Positions 25,401 through 32,745 of a DNA stretch of 64,000 nucleotides are shown here, in pieces (the first letter of the stretch is position 1; each line of letters begins with the position of its first letter). This DNA comes from Pycnopodia helianthoides (Eukaryota > Echinodermata > Asteroidea > Forcipulatida > Asteriidae). The translations under genes and the position numbers were made by a program. The DNA lies in the NCBI GenBank assembly GCA_032158295.1, contig CM063262.1:3133394-3197393 (forward strand), read 5' to 3'. The notes below the pieces were generated by a model, which searched no databases, had not been told where the DNA came from, and saw only the letters and a program-made list of their open reading frames with translations.

Positions 25401-27969
25401 ATCAGGTGATGTACCGTAAATCCAGCCCAACACCTGCACCTAAATTAGTGTGCAAGGTCTGTTCTTGTAGCATGGTTAAAGGTAGGATCTTTGTTTGGTT
25501 CAGCTTGTCAACGTAATGCTGATTTATAGGTAAAATTATCAAGACGGATACAATAAAAGTCACCTAGTAATATTTCTTTTTTGTCAATTTTAATGTAAAA
25601 CCTGGAGCTATTGTTTGTATAATAATACTAAATCGCAGTGATATTAATGGATTTTGTGAAACTTTACCGCATTTGAACTTTATGTAGCAGGTTCAGGTGC
25701 GTCCGGTGCGTGCGGTGCGTCCGGTGCGTCCGAATCAAGTGATTTCGGCATCGGCTATGGCTGTCGGATGCAACGGCAGCGTTGAGGAATAGGACTATTT
25801 GGTGTTCCGATCAATCATTAGCGGAACAGTTATTTCAGACACGACCCTATGGACTCGGTAGCCGTGTAATGGAGACATCTACGGTGCTTCATTACAGAAG
25901 AACAAGCAGATTGGATCTACACTTAACCAATGTCCGGCCATAATTTTGTATGTAAAAATAATAATACAAAACGTACAAAACACAGCAAAAGACAAAATAA
26001 AAACGTACACCAGCCATTTCCAGGAAAAAGGACAATGTCATAAGGTGATTAAGAGGGTTCTGCGAGGTTGTATGTACTGACTGCATTGGTCAACCTCCGG
26101 TCTTTAAATCTCCACGATGATGATGAGCATATTGAACGAAAAAAGGTTGAAACTTGTCCTGCATAATGTTTTTTTTTTTAATAACGCAAAGTGCGACGTG
26201 AGTGATGAGGATTAGAATGCCTCATCATCTCCCATCCCCCGGCAATATTCAAATACAGCTCCGTCTATCCAACTCAAGTTCTTCTTCTTTATTTTTGTGT
26301 GTGTTTTGTTTGGCAAGTGACGAGGAAAATACATGCAAATACATATCAAATAGACAGCTAACAGCAAGAAAATAAATGTTTTTGCCGAGGATAGCAAAAA
26401 AAAGTCAATGATTTATTTGAATTGCGGTCTTCTGAGTGACAAAGAAAATATGGGGGCACAGTCAATACCATGGACGAAACATAAAGCTTGAAGGACTGCT
26501 ACAGCAAACTACAAGCAAATCCAGGATGTAACTACTAAAAGCAATCTACAAAAGCACACGAAGTAAGCCCAGATTAAGATAATTTATCAGGATATACAAT
26601 ATATATATCTAACATAAAATGTCAAAATCCGAAAAATGTACACGCCGGATAAAAACGTTTACACACCTATATGCCCACACCTCTTGTGTATTTTCCTAAT
26701 TCAAACCCTAACCCTAACCCTAACCCCGACCCTGACCAACCCTAACCCTAACCCTAACCCTAACCCTAACCCTAACCCTAACCCTAACCCTAACCCTAAC
26801 CCTAACCCTAACCCTAACCCTAACCCTAACCCTAACCCTAACCCTAACCCTAACCCTAACCTACCTAACCCTAACCTACCTAACCTTAGCGTGTAGTATA
26901 TGAGTTTTTTTTCGGAATATAGGGTTGTCGAAACATATGGGTGTCGGAATATAGAGCAGTCACCATAAACAGTCACCATACATTTCGTGTACTTTTTGAC
27001 ATGACTAATAACATTTAAATCTAAAATCTAAATCTAAACAAAAAGGCTTTACAAAATGTTGTTCACGAGACGGGAAAGCAAAAACTCCCCCCCCGTGTTC
27101 AAGCAACAATCCTTCCGCATGAGGTATGCCACTCCGTCGGTGTTAGGAATTACCAATAACTCAGTCGGCAGCCCTGTGGACATTTCAATTAAATACGTCC
27201 AACTTTACGACAGGTTTAATTTTGTTGACCACGATTTTAAGATGGCTCACTCTCACGAACGGTCCTGACAGAGCATCCGCATTCAAATCAAAAACACACT
27301 GTCGAGAGTGAAACGCGGTCACCAGCCCTCCAATATTATGAACATCTGTATTCTATAGCCAACGCAGACGCACCTTGCCAACGAAAACAAGATAGAAGCT
27401 TTTAATGTTGGCTATAGACAGTGCCCAAAGACGAAATCAGTCCAGCATTTTATGGCAATCGTTTGTAGAACGAAAAAAGTAATTGAAACTATTCTAAAGC
27501 CGTGCCGATAACATCCCTTGTTCATCGGATTTAATGTATCCCCGTGACCTATCGATACCATGCTCAATGAGTGGCAGAGGTAGTCCCCCCCCCCCCATTT
27601 TTTTTCTAATGTAAAAAAACATAATACAAACAAAACTATTATTATTATTATTTTTTTTACAAATGTCTCCATACTTTAACATACAGTTTTCCTCTTGTAG
27701 AGAAGTACCCCTGCTAAATCCCATGAATAATTCCTGATATTCCCAGAAGACAATAAATACACATCCTACATATTGAACACCAAATGGACCAACCATCGCA
27801 TCTCCCCTAAAAGCTTATGTAGCCCTGCGGCGTCAAATTTGACGCCCTACAAAAATAAAGTCACGAAAGAAAATGCTGTATTTTTTTTTACCTTTTGCTG
27901 CACACCGTTTACGTCGAGATGGATGCAGGCAGTACTGTCCTTTTCCCGTGACGCAGCCCCGTTCCCCAT
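4487..27969 (-). CDS. PDE9A: High-affinity cGMP-specific phosphodiesterase 9A, complete, 17 coding exons
   Basis: Hydrolyses cGMP to GMP. Coding exons, 5' to 3': 27969-27892, 15832-15762, 14738-14661, 13910-13864, 13740-13689, 12913-12843, 11899-11818, 10847-10760, 10477-10403, 10006-9920, 9086-8899, 7986-7830, 7130-7014, 6251-6147, 5529-5401, 4749-4651, 4555-4487. Every intron is GT-AG, all phases agree, and the sum is 1593 bp (530 residues; human PDE9A1 has 593). It starts MGNGAAS, like human MGSGSSS, with a glycine at position 2 that might be myristoylated (inference). Residues 110-160 are charged and helical. The catalytic domain holds HNFRH (256-260), HDLDHPG (H296, D297), CCDISNE (D407, metal) and the purine-selecting Q458 with the F461 clamp. 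There are no GAF or membrane segments, as known for PDE9. The match to human is strong through the whole domain. It is shorter because the human Arg/Pro-rich linker after the N-terminal domain is nearly absent. The tail is Ser/Thr-rich and diverged. Confidence 0.95.
4735..5010. repeat. Degenerate tandem repeat with 3' splice-site-like units
   Basis: Units of about 20-33 bp share CRAAAACCTAGTTWA on the plus strand, which is TAACTAGGTTTT on the PDE9A strand. About eight units follow one another, and the unit nearest the gene contains the real acceptor and first bases of PDE9A exon 16 (CTAG then GTTTTTGTG). See findings. Confidence 0.7.
5980..6107. mobile_element. Partial GGGCCC-family inverted-repeat element in PDE9A intron 14
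   Basis: TTATGCTTACCAGAATA, CATGTCACTTGTACAATCTG, GGTATCCTGCTTA and TTTCTGCTTAGCAG match the middle and right half of the 33817-34009 copy. It ends about 40 bp from the donor of PDE9A exon 14. Confidence 0.65.
6352..6736. mobile_element. Inverted-repeat element with TCCGCCATTTTGGGAGTC termini
   Basis: The left end TCCGCCATTTTGGGAGTC (from 6353) is matched by the exact complement GACTCCCAAAATGGCGGA (6719-6736). The inner 6525-6665 matches 38436-38560 in reverse: AACGCCATAGAGTTGTGC and CAGTAGGGAAAGTGC-like blocks. It lies in PDE9A intron 13, between exons 13 and 14. Confidence 0.75.
7556..7645 (-). pseudogene. Decayed duplicate of the 5' part of PDE9A exon 12
   Basis: The minus strand reads GGGACCGACTTGGCCATTCG and goes on to encode [11 protein letters not shown], against [11 protein letters not shown] in the functional exon at 7986-7830. 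The similarity also covers the intron bases before the acceptor (GGCTTTGT followed by CAG or TAG). After SLSSVLCS the copy reaches an in-frame TGA at about 7558-7556, so it cannot replace exon 12. Flanking intron sequence is duplicated too: about 7660-7705 matches about 8212-8258. The inverted-repeat element at 8011-8158 is missing from the copy, so it probably inserted after the duplication. Confidence 0.75.
7830..9086 (-). CDS. PDE9A: PDE9A exons 11-12, core of the catalytic HD domain
   Basis: Exon 11 (9086-8899) carries HNFRH and HDLDHPG, which supply most of the divalent-metal ligands. It ends AAC AAC AC before the donor GTACGA. Exon 12 (7986-7830) starts with the G that completes the threonine codon and gives YQINARTDL, so NNT/YQINAR is restored exactly as in the family. 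The intron holds a SINE (8451-8870) whose end is 28 bp from the donor, and an inverted-repeat element (8011-8158) whose edge is 25 bp from the acceptor. A decayed copy of the start of exon 12 lies in the next intron at about 7556-7645. Confidence 0.93.
8011..8158. mobile_element. Inverted-repeat element, AACGCTAGATGGCAGCAG family
   Basis: The left end is CATAATGGGAGACTTTTGAA, then CGCTAGATGGCAGCAG. The right end has CTGCTGCCACTTAGC, then AAAAGTCCCCCATTTATG. Related sequence is at 13335-13380 (fragment) and 38049-38627 (carrying nested elements). It is 25 bp from the acceptor of PDE9A exon 12. Confidence 0.75.
8451..8870 (+). mobile_element. tRNA-derived SINE, near full length
   Basis: The head looks like a leucine/serine tRNA: GTGGCCGAGCGGATAAG (A box) and GGGTTCGAGCCCC (B box). 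A body follows, with CTTAAGCAAGACACTTAACC and CTTCGGATGGGACG, and a tail AAAGCGCTATATAAGAACC then GTAGTAGTA. Pieces of the same body occur reversed at about 12590-12665. It lies in PDE9A intron 11. Confidence 0.8.
11136..11275. mobile_element. Inverted-repeat element, GGGACTGTCGTCATGA family
   Basis: GGGACTGTCGTCATGAACAC at the left pairs with GATCATAACGACAGTCCC at the right. Full relatives are at 13391-13566 and, split, at 62502-62890. They share a TGAGAGTTCA block. Confidence 0.8.
11996..12158. mobile_element. Inverted-repeat element, AGACCTTATGCA family
   Basis: It begins AGACCTTATGCATTGACGTC and ends GACGTCAAATGTTTAAGGTCT. The inside has CCAATGAACAACCTCCTTTTG and GGCGAGGGCGCCCTA, as in the copies at 869 and 35624. 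Confidence 0.8.
12170..12400 (-). mobile_element. Possible decayed LINE open-frame end
   Basis: The minus strand gives short frames of reverse-transcriptase C-terminal type ([17 protein letters not shown], then SASNI) with several breaks. Weak: I rely on overall style, not an intact motif. Confidence 0.35.
12590..12665 (-). mobile_element. SINE body fragment
   Basis: TACGTCCCATCCGAAG and AAGTGTCTTGCTAATTAAGGAC are the reverse complement of the body of the SINE at 8451-8870. Confidence 0.6.
13391..13566. mobile_element. Inverted-repeat element, GGGACTGTCGTCATGA family
   Basis: AGGGACACTGACGTCATGATC at the left pairs with GATCATGACGACAGTGCCCCC at the right. The inside is itself palindromic around CCCAGTTACTGCACACGCGC and GCGTGTAGTAACTGAGTGAG. 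Confidence 0.85.
15344..15669. mobile_element. Two abutting inverted-repeat elements
   Basis: Copy one (15344-15496) runs from ATAGACCCCTTGCATAACGC to GCAAGGGGTCTATA. Copy two (15497-15669) runs from ATAACCCTTGCATAATTATA to ACGTCATACGAAAGGGTTCT. Both carry GAGGTCA and a GGGCGCTGT block and are diverged relatives placed head to tail. They lie in PDE9A intron 2, starting about 90 bp from exon 2. Confidence 0.75.
16015..16345 (+). mobile_element. tRNA-like SINE head split by an inverted-repeat insertion
   Basis: CTCGGTGGTCTA at 16027-16038 and AGTGGTAAGATATCTGCTCTAG with GTGGGTTCGAATCC at about 16277-16318 are the two parts of a tRNA-derived head. Between them (about 16039-16275) lies an element whose ends CACTCTAAAAA and TTTTTGTAGAGTG are near inverted repeats. 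The insert is rich in GGGTCA and TGACCC half-sites. Confidence 0.6.
16741..16978. repeat. Dispersed repeat, copy 1
   Basis: GGTGAGGGCC, ATATTTCCATTGTCTTAACC, GGTCAGTGATTTGGTTTA and CTGCCAGCATTCTTTTTGT are shared in order with 32491-32745. The second copy has a long G run where this one has GGGGGTGTC. Confidence 0.8.
17078..17190. mobile_element. Inverted-repeat element, GGTTTCACAAAGCACTAAGAT family, partial
   Basis: CTTGATTTCAGAAAGCACTA, CATCTTAAGATGA and GTATTGTGACATCACACTGT match the fuller copy at 53089-53223. Confidence 0.6.
19020..19400. repeat. Minisatellite, about 19-bp unit TTATTGTGTACGTACATAA
   Basis: About 15-18 imperfect units of TTATTGTGTACGTACATGAT or a close variant, each with a GTACGTAC palindrome. 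It lies in PDE9A intron 1. Confidence 0.9.
19770..19910 (-). mobile_element. LINE open-frame 3' end fragment
   Basis: The minus strand encodes [19 protein letters not shown], then [17 protein letters not shown]. The pattern P.LWN.LP..IR...S...FK is diagnostic of the end of non-LTR retrotransposon ORF2 in several clades. Confidence 0.8.
20024..20189. mobile_element. MITE with perfect 30-bp terminal inverted repeats
   Basis: ATAGATGGATTGCAATACGC then GTCATTGACC at the left is mirrored exactly at 20159-20188. TA flanks both ends, as for Tc1/mariner-type or similar insertions. A second copy is at 23924-24085 and a relative at 29637-29869. Confidence 0.92.
21120..21755 (-). mobile_element. LINE reverse-transcriptase C-terminal fragment
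   Basis: On the minus strand, [11 protein letters not shown] and [11 protein letters not shown] (21590-21700) resemble the VWSP..K.DI and VQR.FT.RLP motifs. Near 21190-21290 the strand encodes [19 protein letters not shown], and then [14 protein letters not shown] before stop. Frames are broken, so it is a dead copy. Confidence 0.75.
22621..22742. repeat. Short tandem repeat, about 54-bp unit
   Basis: GTTGTTTGAAACGAGAA and ATGGTAGAGGGTTGGAA recur 2.3 times with small changes. Confidence 0.75.
22813..23070. repeat. Two-copy tandem duplication, about 144-bp spacing
   Basis: TAGAAACACGTATTTTACG at 22813 and TAGACGCACGTACTTTACG at 22957 begin similar blocks ending in GCAACACGCAAAC and GCGTAACTGCAAAC. 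The sequence is unusually rich in ACGT and CGTG. Confidence 0.65.
23924..24085. mobile_element. MITE, second copy of the 20024 family
   Basis: ATAGATGGATTGCAATAAGC at the left, AATGATAGCTCTTCACGCGT inside and CTGCAATCCATCTAGA at the right. It is diverged from the 20024 copy mainly near the right end. Confidence 0.88.
24190..24312. mobile_element. Inverted-repeat element, CTACGGCT family
   Basis: AGGCCGAGTCCGAATTTAAG and ACTTCGGCTACGGCTATGACC at the left are answered by CATAGCCTTAGCCGAA and AAATTCGGACAGG at the right. Relatives are at 25728-25855, 40346-40475 and 51767-51905, with fragments elsewhere. Confidence 0.75.
24441..24755. mobile_element. Inverted-repeat element with ATAGACCTTTCTTTTG end
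   Basis: ATAGACCTTTCTTTTGCAAC at the left pairs with AAACAAAAGAAAAGGTCTAT at the right, and TTTGCAAACCTTGG pairs roughly with an inner CAAGGCCTTCC block. No coding capacity. Confidence 0.65.
24917..25258. mobile_element. Inverted-repeat element, TTAAAGGCACTNGACACTATTGGTA family
   Basis: The left end TTAAAAGGCCCTGTACACTA mirrors the right end GTGTACAATACCTTTAAA. The inside has TTTCTGAGAAACG and CAAACTTTCACAGGTTTGT. Copies with the same plan are at 30294-30665 and 31793-32168. Confidence 0.75.
25693..25731. repeat. GGTGCGTCC microrepeat
   Basis: GGTGCGTCC recurs four times with one GGTGCGTGC variant, directly before an inverted-repeat element of the CTACGGCT family. Confidence 0.7.
25728..25855. 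mobile_element. Inverted-repeat element, CTACGGCT family, diverged
   Basis: CGTCCGAATCAAGTGATTTC, GGCATCGGCTATGGCTGTC, GGAATAGGACTATTTGGTG and TATTTCAGACACGACC follow the plan of 24190-24312. Confidence 0.6.
26704..26888. repeat. Interstitial telomere-type repeat (CCCTAA)n
   Basis: About 20 almost perfect CCCTAA units (26737-26862) are flanked by variants CCCCGACCCTGACC on one side and CTACCTAACC on the other. TTAGGG is the telomere repeat of most animals. It lies in PDE9A intron 1, not at the window edge, so it is interstitial. Confidence 0.95.
27590..27780. repeat. Dispersed repeat, TTCCCATACTTTAACACACTGTT family
   Basis: CCATACTTTAACATACAGTT, TTCCTCTTGTAGAGAAGTA and CCTGATATTCCCAGAAGACA match 29498-29640, and 31385-31530 reversed. 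Frames in the three copies look alike only because the repeat is shared. Confidence 0.65.
27892..27969 (-). CDS. PDE9A: PDE9A coding exon 1
   Basis: This exon sets the start codon. It encodes 26 residues from MGNGAAS to NGVQQK and ends in AAG followed by the donor GTAAAA. It joins in phase 0 to the exon at 15832, which begins VIFG. The junction QQK/VIFG matches the human junction region IQK/VIFS, and HLDVNG matches human YLDIDG. It lies 12 kb from exon 2 and is too short to be seen as an open frame on its own. Alternative first exons are known for mammalian PDE9A, so others may exist. Confidence 0.88.
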
Positions 27970-28276
27970 TCTCGCTCTCGTAAAAATCAATCACTTGTTG
28001 GACGCGAAACCACTAAGACCCGTGTAAAGCAAAAAAAAAATAACATCAACTTACGATTAATGATAACACGCTGACGCTAGCTATATAGTCTACTAGCTAT
28101 GTATAATTTAAAAACAATTTTTTGAGCCCACGCACAGTCGAGTGAAATAGTGCGAGGAGAGTACTTCAATAAACACTTGATGCGCTGGCGATGCTCTCCC
28201 ATTTGCTGTTTGTCTGTTTCTAAAATGTCTCAAGACTGTCGCTTTGAACTAAGGGCAGCATCTCTCGCAAGCCGCT

Positions 28277-28400
28277 GTTGCCATGGCAATCCAGCAACTT
28301 ACATAGATGCTCCGGTTTTGTGTTTGTGTTTTTGTATCTGCGCACGGCCGGGGTTAGTTTTTTTTTATCAAATGCGAGCTCTGAGAATTGTCATGGCAAC
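28277..28400. promoter_or_regulatory. Two RFX X-box-like motifs upstream of PDE9A
   Basis: GTTGCCATGGCAAT (28277-28290) differs by one base from the palindromic RFX consensus GTTGCCATGGCAAC. ATTGTCATGGCAAC (28387-28400) keeps a perfect right half. Both lie 300-430 bp upstream of the PDE9A start codon at 27969. A third, weaker motif, GTTCCCCATGGCAAC, is at 29232-29246. RFX factors control many ciliary and sensory genes. Binding here is inference. Confidence 0.35.
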
Positions 28401-28867
28401 TAATAAGATCTCTTGTGTCATGTGACATGTTTGCCCCGTTGGGAGGTATGGAAAGGGAAATGAAGTGCGACAGAGCTGCGATGCGTCTCACGGAATATAA
28501 ACCGAATCTGACATCGCACCGGCAGGCTGTAAACCAATACGGGTTTTTATTTGGGCGATATCCATGTACTGTGTTTTGTAATAAATGATGTGCACATAAC
28601 TTTCTCCGGTCCTAAACTGATAGGCAACATAATGCGGTGATATTTGGGTCTCGCCCACTGAAACTAAACCGAACTTGGAAAGCAAAATAGTTTGGCTAAA
28701 TTTTGAAACAAATACAGGCGATATTCAGGGGCTTTGTTGCTATTAAAAACACGACAAATTACAACTGCATTAATTAAATACAATAAATAAAATTCTGATT
28801 AACAAAGAAATGATGAAATAAACATTCATTAACAGAATAAGTTTTGATTCCTTTAAATGCATGAATC

Positions 28868-28967
28868 GTTTCTCAGATTTCTGAGGGTTTTCTCAGATTT
28901 CTGAGGGTTTTCTCAGATTTCTGAGGGTTTTCTCAGATTTCTGAGGGTTTTCTCAGATTTCTGAGCG
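28868..28967. repeat. Tandem array of a 20-bp unit that is itself an inverted repeat
   Basis: TTTCTCAGATTTCTGAGGGT recurs five times almost exactly. Each unit holds CTCAGA TT TCTGAG, a perfect 6-bp inverted repeat, so the array can form a row of hairpins. It appears to sit within a diverged element of the 24917 family. Confidence 0.92.
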
Positions 28968-29497
28968 TTGGTATCCGTTCGCGAATGCTGCGGTCAGACC
29001 CGCTGTCACCTCGCTAAACACATGGATGGATTCGACGTTCTTGTGAAAATGAAGTGACAGTTTTTTTCCACTTTTCTCAGCAAGTAGACTCTGTAATCAG
29101 CTGAAACTTTCACAATGTGACTTTTACTGTATCTTTCTTTACATGTTTGCCCATAAATTACGTTGACAAAAAGTAACATATGACCATGCCTTTAAGTATA
29201 GAAGCTACACTCGATCACGTGGGAGTGGATTGTTCCCCATGGCAACCGCGGGAGTTAGAAAAAAACTGTTGACGCCTCATTAGTCAAAAATGAGATGTGA
29301 CGACATCACAATGAAGGCCCGAACCTCATTAAGACGCTTCTAAGTTATTACCTCCACAGGAGAAGAGAAGACAACAAAGATGTCGCTGTCCTCCATCTTG
29401 CCCATTAGCAGAGAATCGTAGACTGATGAGCTTTCTCAATGAGATGTTGCATTGTGAGCGAGGGCCCGTTTAGAAACACTTACAAATTACATGGATA

Positions 29498-29640
29498 GAC
29501 CATGCCCAATATGGAGGCACAGGATACACCCCCAGTGTTCCCATACTTTAACACACTGTTTTCCTCTTGTACAGAAGTAACCCCCCTAAATTCCTCTAAA
29601 GAATTCCTGGGATTCCAAGCACACAATGAAGACACAATAG
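29498..29640. repeat. Dispersed repeat, TTCCCATACTTTAACACACTGTT family
   Basis: Best-preserved copy: CATGCCCAATATGGAGG, TTCCCATACTTTAACACAC, TTCCTCTTGTACAGAAGTAA and AATGAAGACACAAT. Confidence 0.7.
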
Positions 29641-29869
29641 ATAGGTTGCAGTATGACGTAAATCGGCCATCTTTACGGGCAGTTTAGAACAAACAGTCAT
29701 GCGTTTCGTGTGAGAACGGCGTGCAACACGCGCGCATTTCACGAAACTCATTGCAGGATTGGTCAGTGAACAACGAGGCTGTGCGTTTAATAAGTTGAGC
29801 GTTTGACGCACCTGCAAGCCAAAATGTAATTTGCCCGTAAAGATGGCGTCTACTGGGAAACTATCTATA
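29637..29869. mobile_element. MITE, relative of the 20024 family
   Basis: ATAGATAGGTTGCAGTATGA and CGGCCATCTTTACGGGCA at the left mirror TGCCCGTAAAGATGGCG and ACTATCTAT at the right. The middle differs from the 20024 copy. Confidence 0.75.
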
Positions 29870-30293
29870 TAGGACGGGGAGGGACACCGACCACCATCCC
29901 CCATATCGAGCACCAAATCATTATAGACCATGTAACCTGCGACATCACAAGTTTACAAACAGAGCCTGGACTTTGTGCACATGTATCTCTCTAAAATTTT
30001 AGAATGAAATTCCCTCTAATCGATTAAAACTAGTGACAACTGCAGATGATTTTTGTCCCTAGTTTCACTTGACTAGAGTGAATTTCAGTCTAAAACATTA
30101 AGAGAGAAGCTCAAGGGCTGAAACACAAATCTTGCAATTCATGGGAAATGTGTGTACATTCGACTTGTATCAACTGTTGGTATAAGAAGGAAGGGGCACT
30201 TCACAAAACTTGTCCGGCTGTTAATTGTATTACTTGGATTTCTTTACCCTGGGACCCAGAATCCGAGTCAGTTCTGAGTGCACACATACTAGC

Positions 30294-30665
30294 TTAAAGG
30301 CACTAGACACGTTTGGTAATTGTCGAAGACCAGTATTCTCATTTGGTGTATCCCAACATATGCATAAAATAACAAACCTGTGAAATTTGGGCTCAATTGG
30401 TCATCGAATTTGCAAGAGAACAATGAAAGAAAAACACCCCTGTTGCATTACTTTGTGTGCTTTCAGATGCATAATAAAAGGCTTCACCTAGAAGTATTTT
30501 ATTATCTGAGTGAGAAATTACCTCTTTCTCAAAAACTACGTTACTTCAGAGGGAGCCGTTTCTCACAATGTTTTATACTATCAACAGCTCTCCTTTGCTT
30601 GTTACCAAGTAAGTTTTAATGCTAACATATATTTGAGTAATTACCAATAGTGTCCAGTGCCTTGA
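30294..30665. mobile_element. Inverted-repeat element, TTAAAGGCACTNGACACTATTGGTA family
   Basis: TTAAAGGCACTAGACACGTTTG and GGTAATTGTC at the left mirror AATTACCAATAGTGTCCAGTG and CCTTG at the right. Confidence 0.85.
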
Positions 30666-31384
30666 AGGGTTTTATCATTATCAAAAGCAATAAATATAAA
30701 ATACACTATTATAGGAATGAAAGGTAATGTATGTATGGGTTTCTGCTGTTGGTATTGTTTATTTATTTTTTTTTATTTTTTTGTCACACCAATGCTGCGT
30801 AGCACAAATTTGGTAGCACAAGCTCCATAACCATCAGTAACAACACCCTATCCCTTCACTAAATCTCTCCTCCCACTTAATTCAAATCCCCGCCCATCCC
30901 CGAACCGTACGTGACTTTAATCACGAGCTGCTCTGTGATCACGTCGCTCAGATTTCGAATTCAGTCATAATAAGAATGAATCAAGGCCAACGGTGAAAGC
31001 ATCTTAAAATTTCGCGAATGACTTCTTTTTTAGACCTGGTACCGCATTTTGTAGTTTACTATCATGGGGATATATTTCGTATAGAGCCATAACCTCCTTG
31101 TTTTGTATTGGTATGAAACGACTGCGCTGTTTAATGGTGGCGCTGAACTCGGTGAAATTAAATCATCCCAGTTTTTATACCGAACGGTCCAAATGTTAAT
31201 GGCAGACATATTGTGCTGATACCTCGTTTACAACATTGAGTTACCACGAAGTCGGCCGCAGAACGTGCTTGAGTCTCTTTCGCCCCATAACAAACAAATT
31301 ATCGAACCGAATGGAACAAACTGCTTCGTCACGGCGATTTTCCCGATCTTCAAGTACAATGGATTCCCACTGCCCCCCCCCCCT

Positions 31385-31530
31385 ATCGTGTCTTCATTAT
31401 GTTCTGAGCATCTCAAGAAGTCTTTGGAGTAATTTAGGGGGTATATTTCTGTACAAGAGGGAAAAGAGTGTGTTAAAGTATGGGAACAATATTGGAGGAC
31501 ACCCTCTGCCACATATCGGGCATGGTATAC
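31385..31530. repeat. Dispersed repeat, reversed copy of the 29498 family
   Basis: Read on the minus strand: ATGCCCGATATGTGGCAG, TTCCCATACTTTAACACAC, TCCCTCTTGTACAGAAATA and AATGAAGACACGATA. Confidence 0.7.
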
Positions 31531-31792
31531 ACTGGTGTTATACCCGTTGAAATCGAGGGCTTTGACAAAAGAGATCCGGGTGTTTTGACAGAGCGAGGAC
31601 GTCCTCGCTCAGCTTCCCTGTACAAATTCAATGGGGACGTTGCTTTAAAAAAAAACTAAAGTCCATCAATGGGAGAACAAAGAGAAGTCCTCGATTTTGC
31701 TATACAGAGAGTGTCTGAAAAAATATCCTCGCGGTCTCTATATACAAAACCAATTGTTGACACACTTGTCAACCGGTTCTTCTGGTCCTTTC

Positions 31793-32168
31793 TTAAAGGA
31801 ACATTACAGAATTGGTTTTTGCTAACAAAACAGTTGCTGGCAGTGTAAGCACTTTATATAATCCACCATATACATAAACTGACAAACCTGTAGAAGTTTG
31901 AGATCGATCGGCCATCTGGGTCACGAGAAAATAGTGCAAACCGATTACAAATTTGCATGTGTTATACAATGCATGAATAAAACGCTCATGAGCGATAAAC
32001 TCCAATCGGAAATTAGTTTGATTTATTTCTCATCAAATATGGCATTTCAGCCAGAAATATTTCTAGGGATGTTTTCTACTATCATCATCATTAGACCGTG
32101 TAAGTTTTATGTAAATCTGTGATCAAAAGTATATTTTACAATTACCAATTCTGTAATGTGCCTTTAAT
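31793..32168. mobile_element. Inverted-repeat element, AAAGGAACATTACAGAATTGGT
   Basis: TTAAAGGAACATTACAGAATTG at the left mirrors ACCAATTCTGTAATGTGCC and TTTAA at the right. The inside resembles the 30294 family (CAAACCTGTAGAAGTTTG, ATAAACTGAC). Confidence 0.85.
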
Positions 32169-32490
32169 GTTCGTCAACCACCCCTGTCAAAATAACAAAA
32201 AGTACGAACATAATACCCAGACGCACACCTTATTCATAAAACAAGTAAAAACACCTTTACGGTTTTATGTCAATCCCAAGTCAACAGTGTTTGAAGTGTC
32301 ACTGAATGTGACATCGCCGTCATTTATCTACCAAGAATGATATGGTGAGCGTTCCTCCCCAAGGAAACCGAGGACTTCGCCAAATTGGATCCGGGTGATT
32401 TCAGAGCGAGGACTTCCTCGCTTCGCTTTCGTGTTCAAAACCAGAGAGAATGTTTTGGAACCAATGATATTTTTTCAGACACTAAAACAC

Positions 32491-32745
32491 TACAGTGAGG
32501 GCCGCTGTCAGCACATGTTTACATTTCTAATATTTCCATTGTCTTAACCACATTGTTACACACGGGTCAGCTCATAAGAGCATTCTCCGACTTATAAGCT
32601 GGACCATGTCACACGTCTTAGAGGGGGGGGGGGGGGGGGGGGTGTCCACCAACGAGGGTCAGTGATTTGGTTTAAAGAGGGGCAGGACGAAATTCTGCCA
32701 GCATCATTTTGTGTACAAAATCGGTATGTCAAATTGTTAATGGTA
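32491..32745. repeat. Dispersed repeat, copy 2
   Basis: Pairs with 16741-16978. It carries a run of about 19 G near 32623-32642, the place where the other copy has a short G run. Confidence 0.8.

Noticed and set aside
26636..26979. Proline-Asn and Gly-Leu repeat proteins
   Set aside because: They are translations of the (CCCTAA)n tract.
29502..31512. Apparently related small proteins (SSCTEVTPLNSSKEF and PSCTEIYPLNYSKDF)
   Set aside because: They come from copies of one dispersed repeat, in different orientations, with no gene context.
32617..32642. Long G run as a G-quadruplex regulatory element
   Set aside because: A plain homopolymer inside a dispersed repeat whose other copy has a short G run; more likely polymerase slippage. 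Similar C or G runs at 41957, 42013, 52418 and 52631 are treated the same way.
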